Positions 33,885 through 42,830 are shown, counted from the stretch's first letter. The stretch is 64,000 nt of DNA from Streptomyces sp. NBC_00443 (GCF_036014175.1 NZ_CP107917.1:6696001-6760000); one strand, 5' to 3'. The notes: generated by a model not told the origin, from the sequence alone. Numbers and translations: made by a program.

Positions 33885-35111
33885 TCAGCTCTCCTGCGCG
33901 AGCCAGAGGTCCGGGCCGAACACCTCGTAGTGGATGTCGGCCGGTGCCACGCCCTTCCCGATCAGCTGCGCCCGCACCGCCCGCATGAAGGGCAGCGGAC
34001 CGCACAGGTACGCGCGCGTGCCCTTCGGTACGGCGATGCCGGAGAGGTCGACCCTGCCGGTGCGGTGGGAGACGTCCGCGCCGGCCTCGTCGCGGTGGGC
34101 GGCCTCCTCGTACCAGAAGTGGACCGACGCGTCCGGCAGCTTCCCGGCGTAAGCCTCGTGGTCGGCGCGCAGGGCGTGCTCGGCGGGGGAGCGGTCGCCG
34201 TGCACGACGGTCACGGGGCCCTGGTGCCCGGTGTCGGCGAGCTGCCCCAGCATGGCGACGATCGGGGTCACGCCGATGCCGGCGGAGGCGAGGAACAGCG
34301 GTGCGGCGGCCGGGTCGTTCCCGGCCGGGTTCCCGGCCAGGACGAGATCGCCGTACGGCGCCGACACGCGCAGCCGGTCGCCGACGTGCACGCGCGCGTG
34401 GAGGTGGTTCGAGACCTCGCCGTCGGGAGCGGTGCCGCCGCGCGCCCGCTTCACGCTGATCTGGCGCAGGGGTGAGCCGGGCGCGGCCGAGAGGCTGTAT
34501 TGGCGTATCTGCCGCGCGCCGTCCGGCAGCTCGACCTGGATGGAGACGTACTGCCCGGCCCGGAAGTCCGCCGCCGGGCCGCCGTCGGCGGGCCGCAACC
34601 GGAAAGTGGCCACGTCGGTGGTCTCCTCGACGCGTCCGACGACCTCCCACTCCCGCATTTCGCTGCCGCCGCGCTCCTCGTACAGCCGCTTCTCGATCGC
34701 GATCAACGCGTTCGCCAGCAGCCAGTAGACCTCGTCCCAGGCGGCTGCGACCTCGGGCGTGACGGCCTCGCCGAGCACGTCGGCGATGGCGGCGAACAGG
34801 TGCTCGTGGATGAGCGCGTACTGCTCCGCCGTGACACCCAGGGAGGCGTGCTTGTGGGCGATGCGGGCCAGCATCGCGTCGGGCCGGTCGTCGGGGTGGT
34901 CCACGAGGTACGTCGCGAACGCGGCGATCGACCCCGCGAGGGCCTGGCGCTGGGTGCCGGCCGCCTGATTGCCGCGGTTGAACAGGTCGCGCAGCAGCTC
35001 GGGGCGGGCCGCGAACAGCCCGGCGTAGAAGCGCTCGCTGATCTCGCCGATGGCGCCGCCGACGACGGTGAGGGTGGCACGCACGGTGGCGACGGAATGC
35101 TCGGACAGCAT
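33885..35111 (-). CDS. hmp: Flavohemoprotein, nitric oxide dioxygenase
   Basis: The 408-residue protein joins a globin domain (residues ~1-145; distal region FNRGNQAAGTQRQALAGS, proximal His in ARIAHKHASLGV) to an FAD domain with RQYSLSAAPG and an NAD domain with GIGVTPIVAML and GPLPFMRAV. It converts nitric oxide to nitrate using NAD(P)H and O2. A palindromic NsrR-type site lies 55-81 bases upstream of its start. Confidence 0.95.
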   Translation of the reverse strand: MLSEHSVATVRATLTVVGGAIGEISERFYAGLFAARPELLRDLFNRGNQAAGTQRQALAGSIAAFATYLVDHPDDRPDAMLARIAHKHASLGVTAEQYALIHEHLFAAIADVLGEAVTPEVAAAWDEVYWLLANALIAIEKRLYEERGGSEMREWEVVGRVEETTDVATFRLRPADGGPAADFRAGQYVSIQVELPDGARQIRQYSLSAAPGSPLRQISVKRARGGTAPDGEVSNHLHARVHVGDRLRVSAPYGDLVLAGNPAGNDPAAAPLFLASAGIGVTPIVAMLGQLADTGHQGPVTVVHGDRSPAEHALRADHEAYAGKLPDASVHFWYEEAAHRDEAGADVSHRTGRVDLSGIAVPKGTRAYLCGPLPFMRAVRAQLIGKGVAPADIHYEVFGPDLWLAQES

Positions 35112-35165
35112 CGGGTCTCCTCAGGCTCGACCGGGCGGCGCAAGGGCGACCGCCCGCCCTTCATT

Positions 35166-35192
35166 AAAACTTGCATCCAAGATGCAAATTAA
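35166..35192 (-). promoter_or_regulatory. NsrR-type operator upstream of hmp
   Basis: TTGCATC (35171-35177), CAA, GATGCAA (35181-35187) form a perfect 7-bp-arm palindrome, flanked by AAAAC on the left and ATTAAAG on the right. This fits the AT-rich dyads bound by Streptomyces NsrR at hmp promoters. From here to the next gene at 35443 I see no ORF; that stretch is the 5' region of the glutamine-synthetase-like gene. Confidence 0.85.
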
Positions 35193-35442
35193 AGTGGGGT
35201 GGGTCCTGTGGGGCCCGGCATTACGGATGTCGGTCCGAGCAGGCACTATGGGCGGCAGAGCAGTTCACCGGGCATCACGGCGGGACACCTGCCGTTTGCC
35301 GGGCGTTCGATCGGAGGTCGCTGCGGCGATCAAGGTGCGCAACGCGCCTGAAACGGTGTTGTGGTGTGATGCTCAGGTGCCCGACCGCCTCCCGCCGCAC
35401 CGGAGACAGGCGGCCTGACCAGCAAGGATGGGGAAGCGCAAG

Positions 35443-36804
35443 ATGGACAAGCAGCAGGAGTTCGTGCTCCGGACGTTGGAGGAGCGCGACATCCGGTTCG
35501 TACGCCTGTGGTTCACGGACGTGCTGGGTTTCCTCAAGTCAGTGGCCGTGGCCCCCGCCGAGCTGGAGCAGGCCTTCGACGAGGGCATCGGCTTCGACGG
35601 CTCCGCGATCGAGGGCTTCGCCCGCGTGTACGAGTCCGACATGATCGCCAAGCCGGACCCGTCGACCTTCCAGATCCTGCCCTGGCGCGCCGAGGCCCCC
35701 GGCACCGCCCGCATGTTCTGCGACATCCTCATGCCGGACGGCTCCCCGTCCTTCGCGGACCCGCGCTACGTCCTCAAGCGCGCTCTGGCCCGCACCTCCG
35801 ACCTGGGGTTCACCTTCTACACGCACCCCGAGATCGAGTTCTTCCTGCTGAAGCACAAGCCCCTGGACGGCTCCCGGCCCACCCCGGCCGACGAGTCGGG
35901 CTACTTCGACCACACCCCGCAGAACATCGGCATGGACTTCCGCCGCCAGGCGATCACCATGCTGGAGTCGATGGGCATCTCCGTCGAGTTCTCCCACCAC
36001 GAGGGCGCGCCGGGCCAGCAGGAGATCGACCTGCGGTACGCCGACGCCCTGTCCACCGCGGACAACATCATGACGTTCCGCCTGGTCATGAAGCAGGTGG
36101 CGCTGGAGCAGGGCGTCCAGGCGACCTTCATGCCGAAGCCGTTCTCCGAGCACCCGGGCAGCGGCATGCACACGCACCTGTCCCTGTTCGAGGGCGACCG
36201 CAACGCGTTCTACGAGTCCGGCGCCGAGTACCAGCTCTCCAAGGTCGGCCGCTCCTTCATCGCGGGCCTGCTGCGGCACGCGGCGGAGATCTCCGCGGTC
36301 ACCAACCAGTGGGTGAACTCCTACAAGCGCATCTGGGGCGGCTCCGAGCGCACCGCGGGCGCCGGCGGCGAGGCCCCGTCGTACATCTGCTGGGGCCACA
36401 ACAACCGCTCGGCCCTGGTCCGCGTCCCGATGTACAAGCCCGGCAAGACGGGCTCGGCGCGGGTCGAGGTCCGGTCCCTGGACTCCGGCGCCAACCCCTA
36501 CCTGGCGTACGCCCTCCTGCTGGCCGCCGGCCTCAAGGGCATCGAGGAGGGCTACGAGCTCCCGCCCGGCGCCGAGGACGACGTCTGGGCCCTCTCCAAC
36601 GCCGAGCGCCGCGCGATGGGCATCGAGCCGCTGCCGCAGAACCTGGGCGAGGCCCTGTCCCTGATGGAGCGCAGCGACCTCGTCGCCGAGACGCTGGGGG
36701 AGCACGTCTTCGATTTCTTCCTGCGCAACAAGCGGCAGGAGTGGGAGGAGTACCGCTCCGAGGTGACGGCGTTCGAGCTGCGGAAGAACCTGCCGGTGCT
36801 GTAG
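35443..36804 (+). CDS. glnA2: Glutamine-synthetase-family protein, GlnA2 type (gamma-glutamylpolyamine synthetase in S. coelicolor)
   Basis: A 453-residue GS-family enzyme. I chose ATG 35443 (MDKQQEFVLRTLEERD), preceded by GGGGAAG; ATG 35428 would add five residues. Motifs include GFDGSAIEGFARV, HPEIEFFLL, PGSGMHTHLSL and NPYLAYALLLAAG. Sequence and length match what I recall of Streptomyces GlnA2, reported to glutamylate polyamines rather than ammonia. I cannot confirm substrate choice from motifs. The C terminus (FELRKNLPVL) lacks the NLYDLPP adenylylation segment of GlnA, so GlnE control is unlikely. The position near glnE, with three small genes between, is typical. Confidence 0.85.
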   Translation: MDKQQEFVLRTLEERDIRFVRLWFTDVLGFLKSVAVAPAELEQAFDEGIGFDGSAIEGFARVYESDMIAKPDPSTFQILPWRAEAPGTARMFCDILMPDGSPSFADPRYVLKRALARTSDLGFTFYTHPEIEFFLLKHKPLDGSRPTPADESGYFDHTPQNIGMDFRRQAITMLESMGISVEFSHHEGAPGQQEIDLRYADALSTADNIMTFRLVMKQVALEQGVQATFMPKPFSEHPGSGMHTHLSLFEGDRNAFYESGAEYQLSKVGRSFIAGLLRHAAEISAVTNQWVNSYKRIWGGSERTAGAGGEAPSYICWGHNNRSALVRVPMYKPGKTGSARVEVRSLDSGANPYLAYALLLAAGLKGIEEGYELPPGAEDDVWALSNAERRAMGIEPLPQNLGEALSLMERSDLVAETLGEHVFDFFLRNKRQEWEEYRSEVTAFELRKNLPVL

Positions 36805-36837
36805 GTACCGGTCAGAGCGGCTTTACGCACTGAAGCG

Positions 36838-36872
36838 GGTGGGGCTGCCGGTCGTGCACCGTGGGCCCCACC
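36838..36872 (+). terminator. Hairpin after glnA2
   Basis: GGTGGGGC (36838-36845) pairs with GCCCCACC (36865-36872), with CCGGT/ACCG pairing inside the loop. It sits 34 bases past the glnA2 stop, between convergent genes. Confidence 0.7.
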
Positions 36873-36912
36873 GCGTGTCACAGAGTCTGGGCCGGCCGGG
36901 ATCCCGGTGGAC

Positions 36913-37365
36913 CTAGGTCGATTCGCTGAAATGGTCGAGGAGCCTTTGCTGGAGCCCCTGAAGCACCAGGCTTGGCTGCTTGAGCATGGCTAGGCGCCTC
37001 ACCGCCGTAGCGGCGTATTCCTCGGCCTCACCCACTGCCGCTGCGATGACATACCCGTTCAGGGCATCCATGTTCGATGCTGCACCGAAGTCCTGACCAG
37101 TTGGAAGCAAGCAGCGGTCCAAGGGCGTCCCGTCGCTGGTGATCGCATTTGTGACCACCGACGGCTGCCAGTCCTCGGCATTGGTGAGCGAGTGGTGTGT
37201 GTCGAATCGGACGGTGACCGTTTCGCCTGCGGCGATCGCCACGCTGTACTGGCCCTCTTCGTCGGTGAAGACGTGATCGATCTCAGTCAGGTCACTGCGA
37301 TAGACACTGACCTTGATCATGAAAATCGGACTGTTGTCAGAAACCGCGCGCACGTGCCCGAACAT
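36913..37365 (-). CDS. Unidentified lower-GC protein with a carboxypeptidase-regulatory-like N-terminal domain, 150 aa
   Basis: ATG 37365 has an excellent GGGAGGAG site. Residues ~1-75 look like a small beta-sandwich: VRAVSDNSPIFMIKVSVYR, then VFTDEEGQYSVAIAAGETVT, a D-x-x-G-x-Y-x-x pattern seen in carboxypeptidase-regulatory-like domains. The second half is helical. No catalytic motif is visible. Base composition differs from its neighbours: two counted lines (37261-37320 and 37321-37380) are 50% and 58% GC. Codons such as ATT, GAA and AAA are used freely, suggesting horizontal acquisition. It interrupts glnA2 and the VOC gene. Confidence 0.65.
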   Translation of the reverse strand: MFGHVRAVSDNSPIFMIKVSVYRSDLTEIDHVFTDEEGQYSVAIAAGETVTVRFDTHHSLTNAEDWQPSVVTNAITSDGTPLDRCLLPTGQDFGAASNMDALNGYVIAAAVGEAEEYAATAVRRLAMLKQPSLVLQGLQQRLLDHFSEST

Positions 37366-37588
37366 CTGAGTCTCCTCCCGGTCGGACCACCGCTGGAGGC
37401 CACCTCTGTATCCAGTCTCTGTGTGCCCTATAGCTGCCGCCAGTCGTACGTACTCCGCCCAACTGAGCGCTGTCCCGCAACGCCTTGTGGGCGAGTGGCT
37501 GGGCTGCTCGACCAGATGCCGGTGCTCCAGGGCTGCGCGTAGGAGGGGCACGGGGTCGTGTTCACAACCCCGCGCCCTCCTCACGGCG
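37366..37588 (-). other. Non-coding or decayed sequence upstream of the lower-GC gene
   Basis: The minus-strand frame stays open back to 37584 and would encode ~73 extra residues (for example LLRAALEHRHLVEQ and TALSWAEYVRLAAAIG). A good ribosome binding site at 37365 argues that these are not part of the downstream protein. The open stretch may be a decayed gene fragment belonging to the same foreign segment. I cannot assign it. Confidence 0.3.
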
Positions 37589-38041
37589 TTACTGCCCGCG
37601 CTCGTTCACCTGTTCCGTCAGGAACTGGTGCAGCGGCTTCGTGGCCCTCTGGCGGTACTCCTGGATGGACCAGCCGTTGCCGTCGGGGTCCTTGAAGTAC
37701 ATGAAGGTGGCGCCGTCGTCGGGGGTGTACTGGACCGGCTCGGAGATGTCCAGGCCGCGTTCGACCAGTTCCGCGTGGGCGGCCTTGATGTCGGCCACGC
37801 AGAGCTGGAGGCCCTGGTAGGAGCCGGGCTCGGGGACGGTCTCGCCCTTGGTCATGTCCCAGATGCTGTCGCCGAGAGCGATCGAACAGCCGGAGCCAGG
37901 AGGCGTCAGCTGGACGATGCGCATGCCGGGCATGACCTCCTGGTCGATGTCGACATGGAAACCGACCTTGTCCCGGTAGAAGTCACGGGCCCGGTCGATG
38001 TCGCTCACGGGCAGCGGGATCACTTCGAGCGTGAAGTCCAT
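37589..38041 (-). CDS. VOC-superfamily (glyoxalase/bleomycin-resistance-like) protein
   Basis: A 150-residue single-domain VOC protein preceded by a perfect AGGAGG. Paired beta-alpha-beta-beta-beta modules are visible: LPVSDIDRARDFYRDKVGFH, then LQLCVADIKAAHAELVERG and FMYFKDPDGNGWSIQEY, where DPDGN and a terminal E are the usual metal-site region. Substrate unknown. It is 11 bases downstream of the PPOX gene, likely one operon. Confidence 0.87.
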   Translation of the reverse strand: MDFTLEVIPLPVSDIDRARDFYRDKVGFHVDIDQEVMPGMRIVQLTPPGSGCSIALGDSIWDMTKGETVPEPGSYQGLQLCVADIKAAHAELVERGLDISEPVQYTPDDGATFMYFKDPDGNGWSIQEYRQRATKPLHQFLTEQVNERGQ

Positions 38042-38052
38042 TCCTGGTCCTC

Positions 38053-38565
38053 CTATGAAAAACGCCAACGAGTCTGGCTGAACGGCTCACCCTTACCGAA
38101 GCCGAAAACCGTGCTCGGCGCCACCGAGTAGACGTAGGCGTGTCCCGCGCCGTGCCGGAAGCAGCCGTCCGCGACGTCGAAGTGCCAGAAGCTGCCGTAC
38201 TTCGCCTCCCACGCCGCGGCCAGCTCGCGTAGACGGGCCTCGTCGGTGATCCGTGCCGCCTCGCCCTCGACCACCAGGTCGTAGCCCTTGTCCCAGATGT
38301 TCGTGCCGGTCGTCAGCACGAGGTGCGGGTTGGCCGCCAGGTTCCGCGCCTTGCGCTCCTCCGGGCCCGTGCAGAAATGCAGCGCACCCCGGGACCAGAC
38401 CGCCGGCAGCGGGGTCACATGCGGACGCCCGTCCGGCCGCACCGTGGAGATCCAGAACAGCTCGGCCTCGGCCAGCAGCTTCTCCGCCTCGGGCCACGGG
38501 ACCGCCGTGGCCGTCTCGTCGCTGTAGCGCGCATCCAGCAGGGTCTGCGGTTGCTTGTCGGTCAT
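38053..38565 (-). CDS. PPOX-class FMN/F420-binding protein
   Basis: A 170-residue split-barrel protein of the pyridoxamine 5'-phosphate oxidase superfamily: FWISTVRPDGRPHVTPLPAV near residue 38 and ERKARNLAANPHLVLTTG near residue 70. ATG 38565 was chosen over the ORF's far upstream start. The group contains F420- or FMN-dependent reductases and heme-handling proteins; this one is not assigned. It starts an operon with the VOC gene. Confidence 0.82.
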   Translation of the reverse strand: MTDKQPQTLLDARYSDETATAVPWPEAEKLLAEAELFWISTVRPDGRPHVTPLPAVWSRGALHFCTGPEERKARNLAANPHLVLTTGTNIWDKGYDLVVEGEAARITDEARLRELAAAWEAKYGSFWHFDVADGCFRHGAGHAYVYSVAPSTVFGFGKGEPFSQTRWRFS

Positions 38566-38737
38566 CGGACGGCCTCCAGATGTGTCGCCGGAACGTGTCG
38601 CCGGACGTGTCCCCCGACAAGGAAGACCCCGCGGACCGCCCGAACTCATCGGCGCCACTGTCGGACTCTCCGGCTAGGCTCGACCGGGTACGACCTTGAT
38701 CGGGCGCGTACGGCCCCGATCGGACGGGAGGGCGAGC

Positions 38738-41737
38738 ATGACGGCGCCGGGGCGCAGGAGCAGTACCTTCACGCGGCTGCTGCGGCACGGTTTCACCGAC
38801 CCGTCCGCCGCCGAGCGCCTCCTGGACAGCGACCAGCTCGCGCCGGTCAGGAACGACCCGGTCCTGCTGGAAGCTCTGGGCGCCACCGCCGACCCCGACC
38901 TCGCCCTGCTCGGACTCGTCCGGCTGCTCGAGGCACAGCCCGGCCCCGCCGCCCAGCGGGAGCTGGTGGACACGCTGATAGCGGCCAAGCCCCTGCGTGA
39001 CCGACTGCTCGGCGTGCTCGGCGCCTCCGCCGCGCTGGCCGACCACCTCGCCAAGCACGCCGGCGACTGGCAGGAACTGGCCATGTACGAGCCGCGGGAT
39101 CTGCACCCCGGCGTGGAGGAGTTCGAGCGCGGACTCGCCGGGGCCACCGACCCGGTGTCCCTGCGCGTCGCCTACCGGCGCTGTCTGCTGTCCATCGCCG
39201 CCCGTGACGTGTGCGGCACCACCGACCTGGCCCAGACGGCCGCCGAGCTCGCCGACCTCGCCACCGCGACCCTGCGCGCCGCGCTCGCCATCGCCCGCGC
39301 CGCCGCACCCGAGGACGCCGCGCTGTGCCGGCTCGCGGTGATCGCGATGGGCAAGTGCGGGGGTCACGAGCTGAATTACGTCTCCGACGTCGACGTCATC
39401 TTCGTCGGCGAGATCGCGGACGGCGCCGACGAGGCCAAGGCCCTGCAGTCGGCGACCAAGATCGCCTCGCACATGATGCGCATCTGCTCGGAGACCACCG
39501 TCGAGGGCTCCATCTGGCCGGTCGACGCCAATCTGCGCCCCGAGGGCAGGAACGGCCCTCTGGTGCGCACGCTCAGCAGCCACCTCGTCTACTACCAACG
39601 CTGGGCCAAGACCTGGGAGTTCCAGGCGCTGCTCAAGGCTCGCCCGGTGGCGGGTGACATCGAGCTCGGCGAGGAGTATGTCGCCGCGCTGGAGCCCCTG
39701 GTCTGGAAGGTCGCCGAGCGGGAGAACTTCGTCGTCGACGTGCAGAAGATGCGGCGCCGGGTCGTGGAGAACATCCCCGTCGCCGAGCTCGACCGGCAGC
39801 TCAAGCTGGGGCCGGGTGGCCTCAGGGACGTCGAATTCGCCGTGCAGCTACTGCAGTTGGTGCACGGACGGGACGACGCGTCGCTGCGCAGCGGCACCAC
39901 GCTCGATGCCTTGCAGGCCCTCGCCGCGGGCGGCTACGTCGGTCGTGCGGACGCCGCACAGCTCGACGCCGCCTACCGCTTCCTGCGCTCCATGGAACAC
40001 CGCATCCAGCTCTACCGGCTGCGCCGGACGCACCTGGTGCCCGAGGACGACGCCGACCTCCGGCGCATCGGCCGCTCCCTCGGCCTGCGTGCCGACCCGG
40101 TCGCCGAGCTGAACCGCGAATGGCGACGGCACGCGAGCGTCGTACGGCGTCTGCACGAGAAGCTCTTCTACCGGCCGCTGCTCGACGCCGTCGCCCAACT
40201 TGCCCCCGGTGAGGCCCGGTTGAGTGCCGGGGCCGCGCGCGAGCGGCTGGTCGCGCTCGGGTACGCCGATCCGGCGTCCGCCCTGCGCCATCTGGAGGCG
40301 CTGGCCTCCGGCGTCACCCGCAAGGCGGCGATCCAACGCACCCTGCTGCCCGTCCTGTTGGGCTGGTTCGCCGACTCGGCCGATCCGGACGCGGGTCTGC
40401 TGAACTTCCGCAAGGTGTCGGACGCGCTCGGCAAGACCCCCTGGTATCTGCGGCTGTTGCGAGACGAAGGCGCCGCCGCCGAGAACCTCGCCCGGGTGCT
40501 GTCGGCCGGCCGGCTCGCCCCCGATCTGCTGATGCGGGCGCCCGAGGCCGTCGCGCTGCTCGGGAACGGGGACGGCGGCAGCGGGCTGGAGCCTCGCTCG
40601 CGCGGGCATCTGGAGCAGGAGATCATCGCCGCGGTGCGCCGCGCCGACGGTGACGCCCAGGCGGTCACGGCGGCCCGTGGGGTGCGCCGGCGGGAGCTGT
40701 TCCGTACGGCCGCCGCGGACATCATCGACTCCTACGGCACCGAGACGAAGCCGGCCGAGGCCGACCAGGGGGCCCTCGTGGACCGGGTCGGGGCGGCGGT
40801 GTCGGACTTCACGGCCGCGACCCTGTCGGGGACGCTGCGGGCGGTGGTGCGGGCCGGCTGGGGTGACACCCTTCCCACCCGGTTCGCGATCATCGGGATG
40901 GGGCGCTTCGGCGGGCAGGAGCTGGGGTACGGCAGCGACGCGGACGTTCTGTTCGTGCACGAGCCGCAGGACGGCGTCGACGAGCACGAGGCCGCGGTGG
41001 CCGCGAACCGGGTCGTAGAGGAGATGCGGCGGCTGCTGCAGATCCCCAGTGCGGATCCGCCGCTGCTGATCGACGCCGATCTGCGGCCCGAGGGCAAGTC
41101 GGGGCCGCTGGTCCGGACGCTGAACTCGTACGGGGCGTACTACCGCCGGTGGTCGCTCGTGTGGGAGTCGCAGGCGTTGCTGCGGGCCGAGGCGATGGCG
41201 GGGGACGCGGATCTGGGGCGCCGGTTCATCGAGATGATCGATCCGCTGCGGTATCCCGCGGGCGGGCTGGGTGAGGACGCCGTGCGGGAGATCCGGCGGC
41301 TGAAGGCGCGTATGGAGTCCGAGCGGCTGCCTCGCGGTGCCGACCCCAAGCTGCACACCAAGCTCGGGCCGGGTGGGCTCTCCGACGTCGAGTGGACGGT
41401 TCAGCTGCTTCAGCTGCAGCACGGCTCGGCGGTACCGGGGCTGCGGACGACCCGGACTCGGGAGGCTCTCGCCGCCGCTTGTGCCGCCGGGCTCATCTCG
41501 GACGAGGACGCGGCGACCCTGGACGAGGCCTGGGTGCTGGCGACCCGGGTGCGCAATGCCGTGATGCTGGTGCGGGGGCGGGCGGGCGACACGTTTCCGT
41601 CGGATGCGCGGGAGCTGGCCGCTGTGGGGCGTTACCTGGGGTACGAGCTCGGTCACGTGGGGGACATGCTCGATGCGTATCGGCGTACCGCTCGGCGGGC
41701 TCGGGGTGTGGTGGACGAGCTGTTCTACGGGGGGTGA
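38738..41737 (+). CDS. glnE: Bifunctional glutamine synthetase adenylyltransferase/deadenylase
   Basis: GlnE attaches and removes AMP from GlnA in response to nitrogen status. The 999-residue protein starts at ATG 38738 (GGGAGG upstream). It has two nucleotidyltransferase domains, each with the G-G-x-E-L-x-Y-x-S-D-x-D signature: MGKCGGHELNYVSDVDVIF near residue 208 and MGRFGGQELGYGSDADVLF near residue 722. Between and after lie helical GlnD-linked domains with LKLGPGGLRDVEF and TKLGPGGLSDVEW. Length is normal. GlnE often lies near glutamine synthetase genes, as here. Confidence 0.96.
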   Translation: MTAPGRRSSTFTRLLRHGFTDPSAAERLLDSDQLAPVRNDPVLLEALGATADPDLALLGLVRLLEAQPGPAAQRELVDTLIAAKPLRDRLLGVLGASAALADHLAKHAGDWQELAMYEPRDLHPGVEEFERGLAGATDPVSLRVAYRRCLLSIAARDVCGTTDLAQTAAELADLATATLRAALAIARAAAPEDAALCRLAVIAMGKCGGHELNYVSDVDVIFVGEIADGADEAKALQSATKIASHMMRICSETTVEGSIWPVDANLRPEGRNGPLVRTLSSHLVYYQRWAKTWEFQALLKARPVAGDIELGEEYVAALEPLVWKVAERENFVVDVQKMRRRVVENIPVAELDRQLKLGPGGLRDVEFAVQLLQLVHGRDDASLRSGTTLDALQALAAGGYVGRADAAQLDAAYRFLRSMEHRIQLYRLRRTHLVPEDDADLRRIGRSLGLRADPVAELNREWRRHASVVRRLHEKLFYRPLLDAVAQLAPGEARLSAGAARERLVALGYADPASALRHLEALASGVTRKAAIQRTLLPVLLGWFADSADPDAGLLNFRKVSDALGKTPWYLRLLRDEGAAAENLARVLSAGRLAPDLLMRAPEAVALLGNGDGGSGLEPRSRGHLEQEIIAAVRRADGDAQAVTAARGVRRRELFRTAAADIIDSYGTETKPAEADQGALVDRVGAAVSDFTAATLSGTLRAVVRAGWGDTLPTRFAIIGMGRFGGQELGYGSDADVLFVHEPQDGVDEHEAAVAANRVVEEMRRLLQIPSADPPLLIDADLRPEGKSGPLVRTLNSYGAYYRRWSLVWESQALLRAEAMAGDADLGRRFIEMIDPLRYPAGGLGEDAVREIRRLKARMESERLPRGADPKLHTKLGPGGLSDVEWTVQLLQLQHGSAVPGLRTTRTREALAAACAAGLISDEDAATLDEAWVLATRVRNAVMLVRGRAGDTFPSDARELAAVGRYLGYELGHVGDMLDAYRRTARRARGVVDELFYGG

Positions 41738-41763
41738 CGGTTGCCTCCGGCGGTTGGGCCGGA

Positions 41764-41843
41764 TGCCTGCGGCGGCCTGTGCGGGTGTGTGGGGGTGTGC
41801 GCTGGTGCCTGCGGCGGCCCGTGCCGGTGTGTGGGGGTGCGCG
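41764..41843. repeat. 42-base tandem direct repeat after glnE
   Basis: The segment 41764-41805 (TGCCTGCGGCGGCC ... GTGTGTGGGGGTG ...) is repeated with a few changes at 41806-41843. The period is divisible by three, so any minus-strand frame would encode a 14-residue repeat. It lies between the glnE stop and the uncertain 3' end of the PAP2 gene. Confidence 0.8.
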
Positions 41844-41849
41844 TCGCGC

Positions 41850-42830
41850 CTAACCGTGTGATTGGGGTCGGGGCCGTGCCGGGGGGTGTCCGTCCTCGGT
41901 CGGGCGGCTCGGTTCCTCGGAAGAGCTCTCGGCGTTGACGCCCGCCGCTGCGGGCGGACACCCCCGGCACGTCCCCTTCCCGCCGTGGGCGACCGCGGGT
42001 CCGTGCGTCGTGGTGCCACTCGCCTCGGCAGTGCGTGCGGCAGCGCTCCGTACCAGAGGCGGGCCACCGTGTAGCCGAATGCCAAGCAGATGAGGCCTCC
42101 TACCGCGTCCAGCCAGAAGTGGTTGGCCGTGGCGACGATCACCAGAAGTGTTGCTGCGGGGTAGAGGAGGCCCAGGACTCGGATCCAGGGGATTCTTGCC
42201 AGGGCGAAGATCGTCAGGCCGCTCCAGACGGACCAGCCGATGTGCATGGACGGCATGGCGGCGTACTGGTTCGACATGTTCTTCAGGTCGCCCGAGGCCA
42301 TCGAACCCCAGGTGTCGTGGGCCAGCACCGTGTCGATGAAGCCGGTGTTGGTCATCAACCGTGGGGGAGCGAGCGGGTACAGGTAGTAGCCGACCAAGGC
42401 CACGCCTGTGGTGGCGAACAGGACCAGGCGGGTGGCCGCGTAGCGGCCGGGGTGACTGCGGTAGAGCCAGATCAGGACGCCGAGGGTGATGATGAAGTGC
42501 AGCGTCGCGTAGTAGTAGTTCATGCCGACGATGAGCCAAGTCACCGAGTTCACGGCGTGGTTGACCGACTCCTCGATCGCGATGCCGAGTTGGTCCTCCA
42601 GCTTCCAGAGCCAGTCGGCGTTGTGCAGGGCCTCGGTCCGCTGTTCCGGTACCGCGTTGCGGATCAGTGAGTACGTCCAGTAACTCACCGCGATCAGCAG
42701 GATCTCGAACCAGAGCCGAGGGCGGCGCGGAGTGCGCAGTCGTCGCAGGGCCCCCGCCCCGTCTCTTCCGCGACGGGGGCAGAACGGCCGCTTCCCGGCC
42801 TTCCAGTGTCGTCACGGTGGTGTCACCCAT
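41850..42830 (-). CDS. PAP2-superfamily membrane phosphatase, probable frameshift near the N terminus
   Basis: The membrane core (about 42690 to 42040) shows the PAP2/inositolphosphotransferase motifs NQYAAMPSMHIGWSV and ATANHFWLDAVGG with about six helices. A convincing start, ATG 42830 (MGDTTVTTLEGREAAV), lies in a different frame. Removing one base from the G5 run at 42775-42779 joins it to the core, reading GALRRLRTPRRPRLWFEILL into the first helix. The core frame has no stop before the glnE antisense region, while the ATG frame reaches TAG at 41850. Codon use suggests a second frame change near 42040. Exact ends and functionality are therefore unresolved. Confidence 0.6.
   Translation of the reverse strand: MGDTTVTTLEGREAAVLPPSRKRRGGGPATTAHSAPPSALVRDPADRGELLDVLTDPQRGTGTADRGPAQRRLALEAGGPTRHRDRGVGQPRRELGDLAHRRHELLLRDAALHHHPRRPDLALPQSPRPLRGHPPGPVRHHRRGLGRLLPVPARSPTVDDQHRLHRHGAGPRHLGFDGLGRPEEHVEPVRRHAVHAHRLVRLERPDDLRPGKNPLDPSPGPPLPRSNTSGDRRHGQPLLAGRGRRPHLLGIRLHGGPPLVRSAAARTAEASGTTTHGPAVAHGGKGTCRGCPPAAAGVNAESSSEEPSRPTEDGHPPARPRPQSHG

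Noticed and set aside
37366..37584. Extending the lower-GC gene to a 223-residue product
   Set aside because: The GGGAGGAG site before ATG 37365 and the change in sequence character support the shorter 150-residue protein.
39848..41740. Continuation of the PAP2 core frame across the antisense strand of glnE
   Set aside because: The sequence is an Arg/Gln/Pro/His-rich shadow of glnE with no domain. It probably stays open because the PAP2 tail frame is lost upstream.
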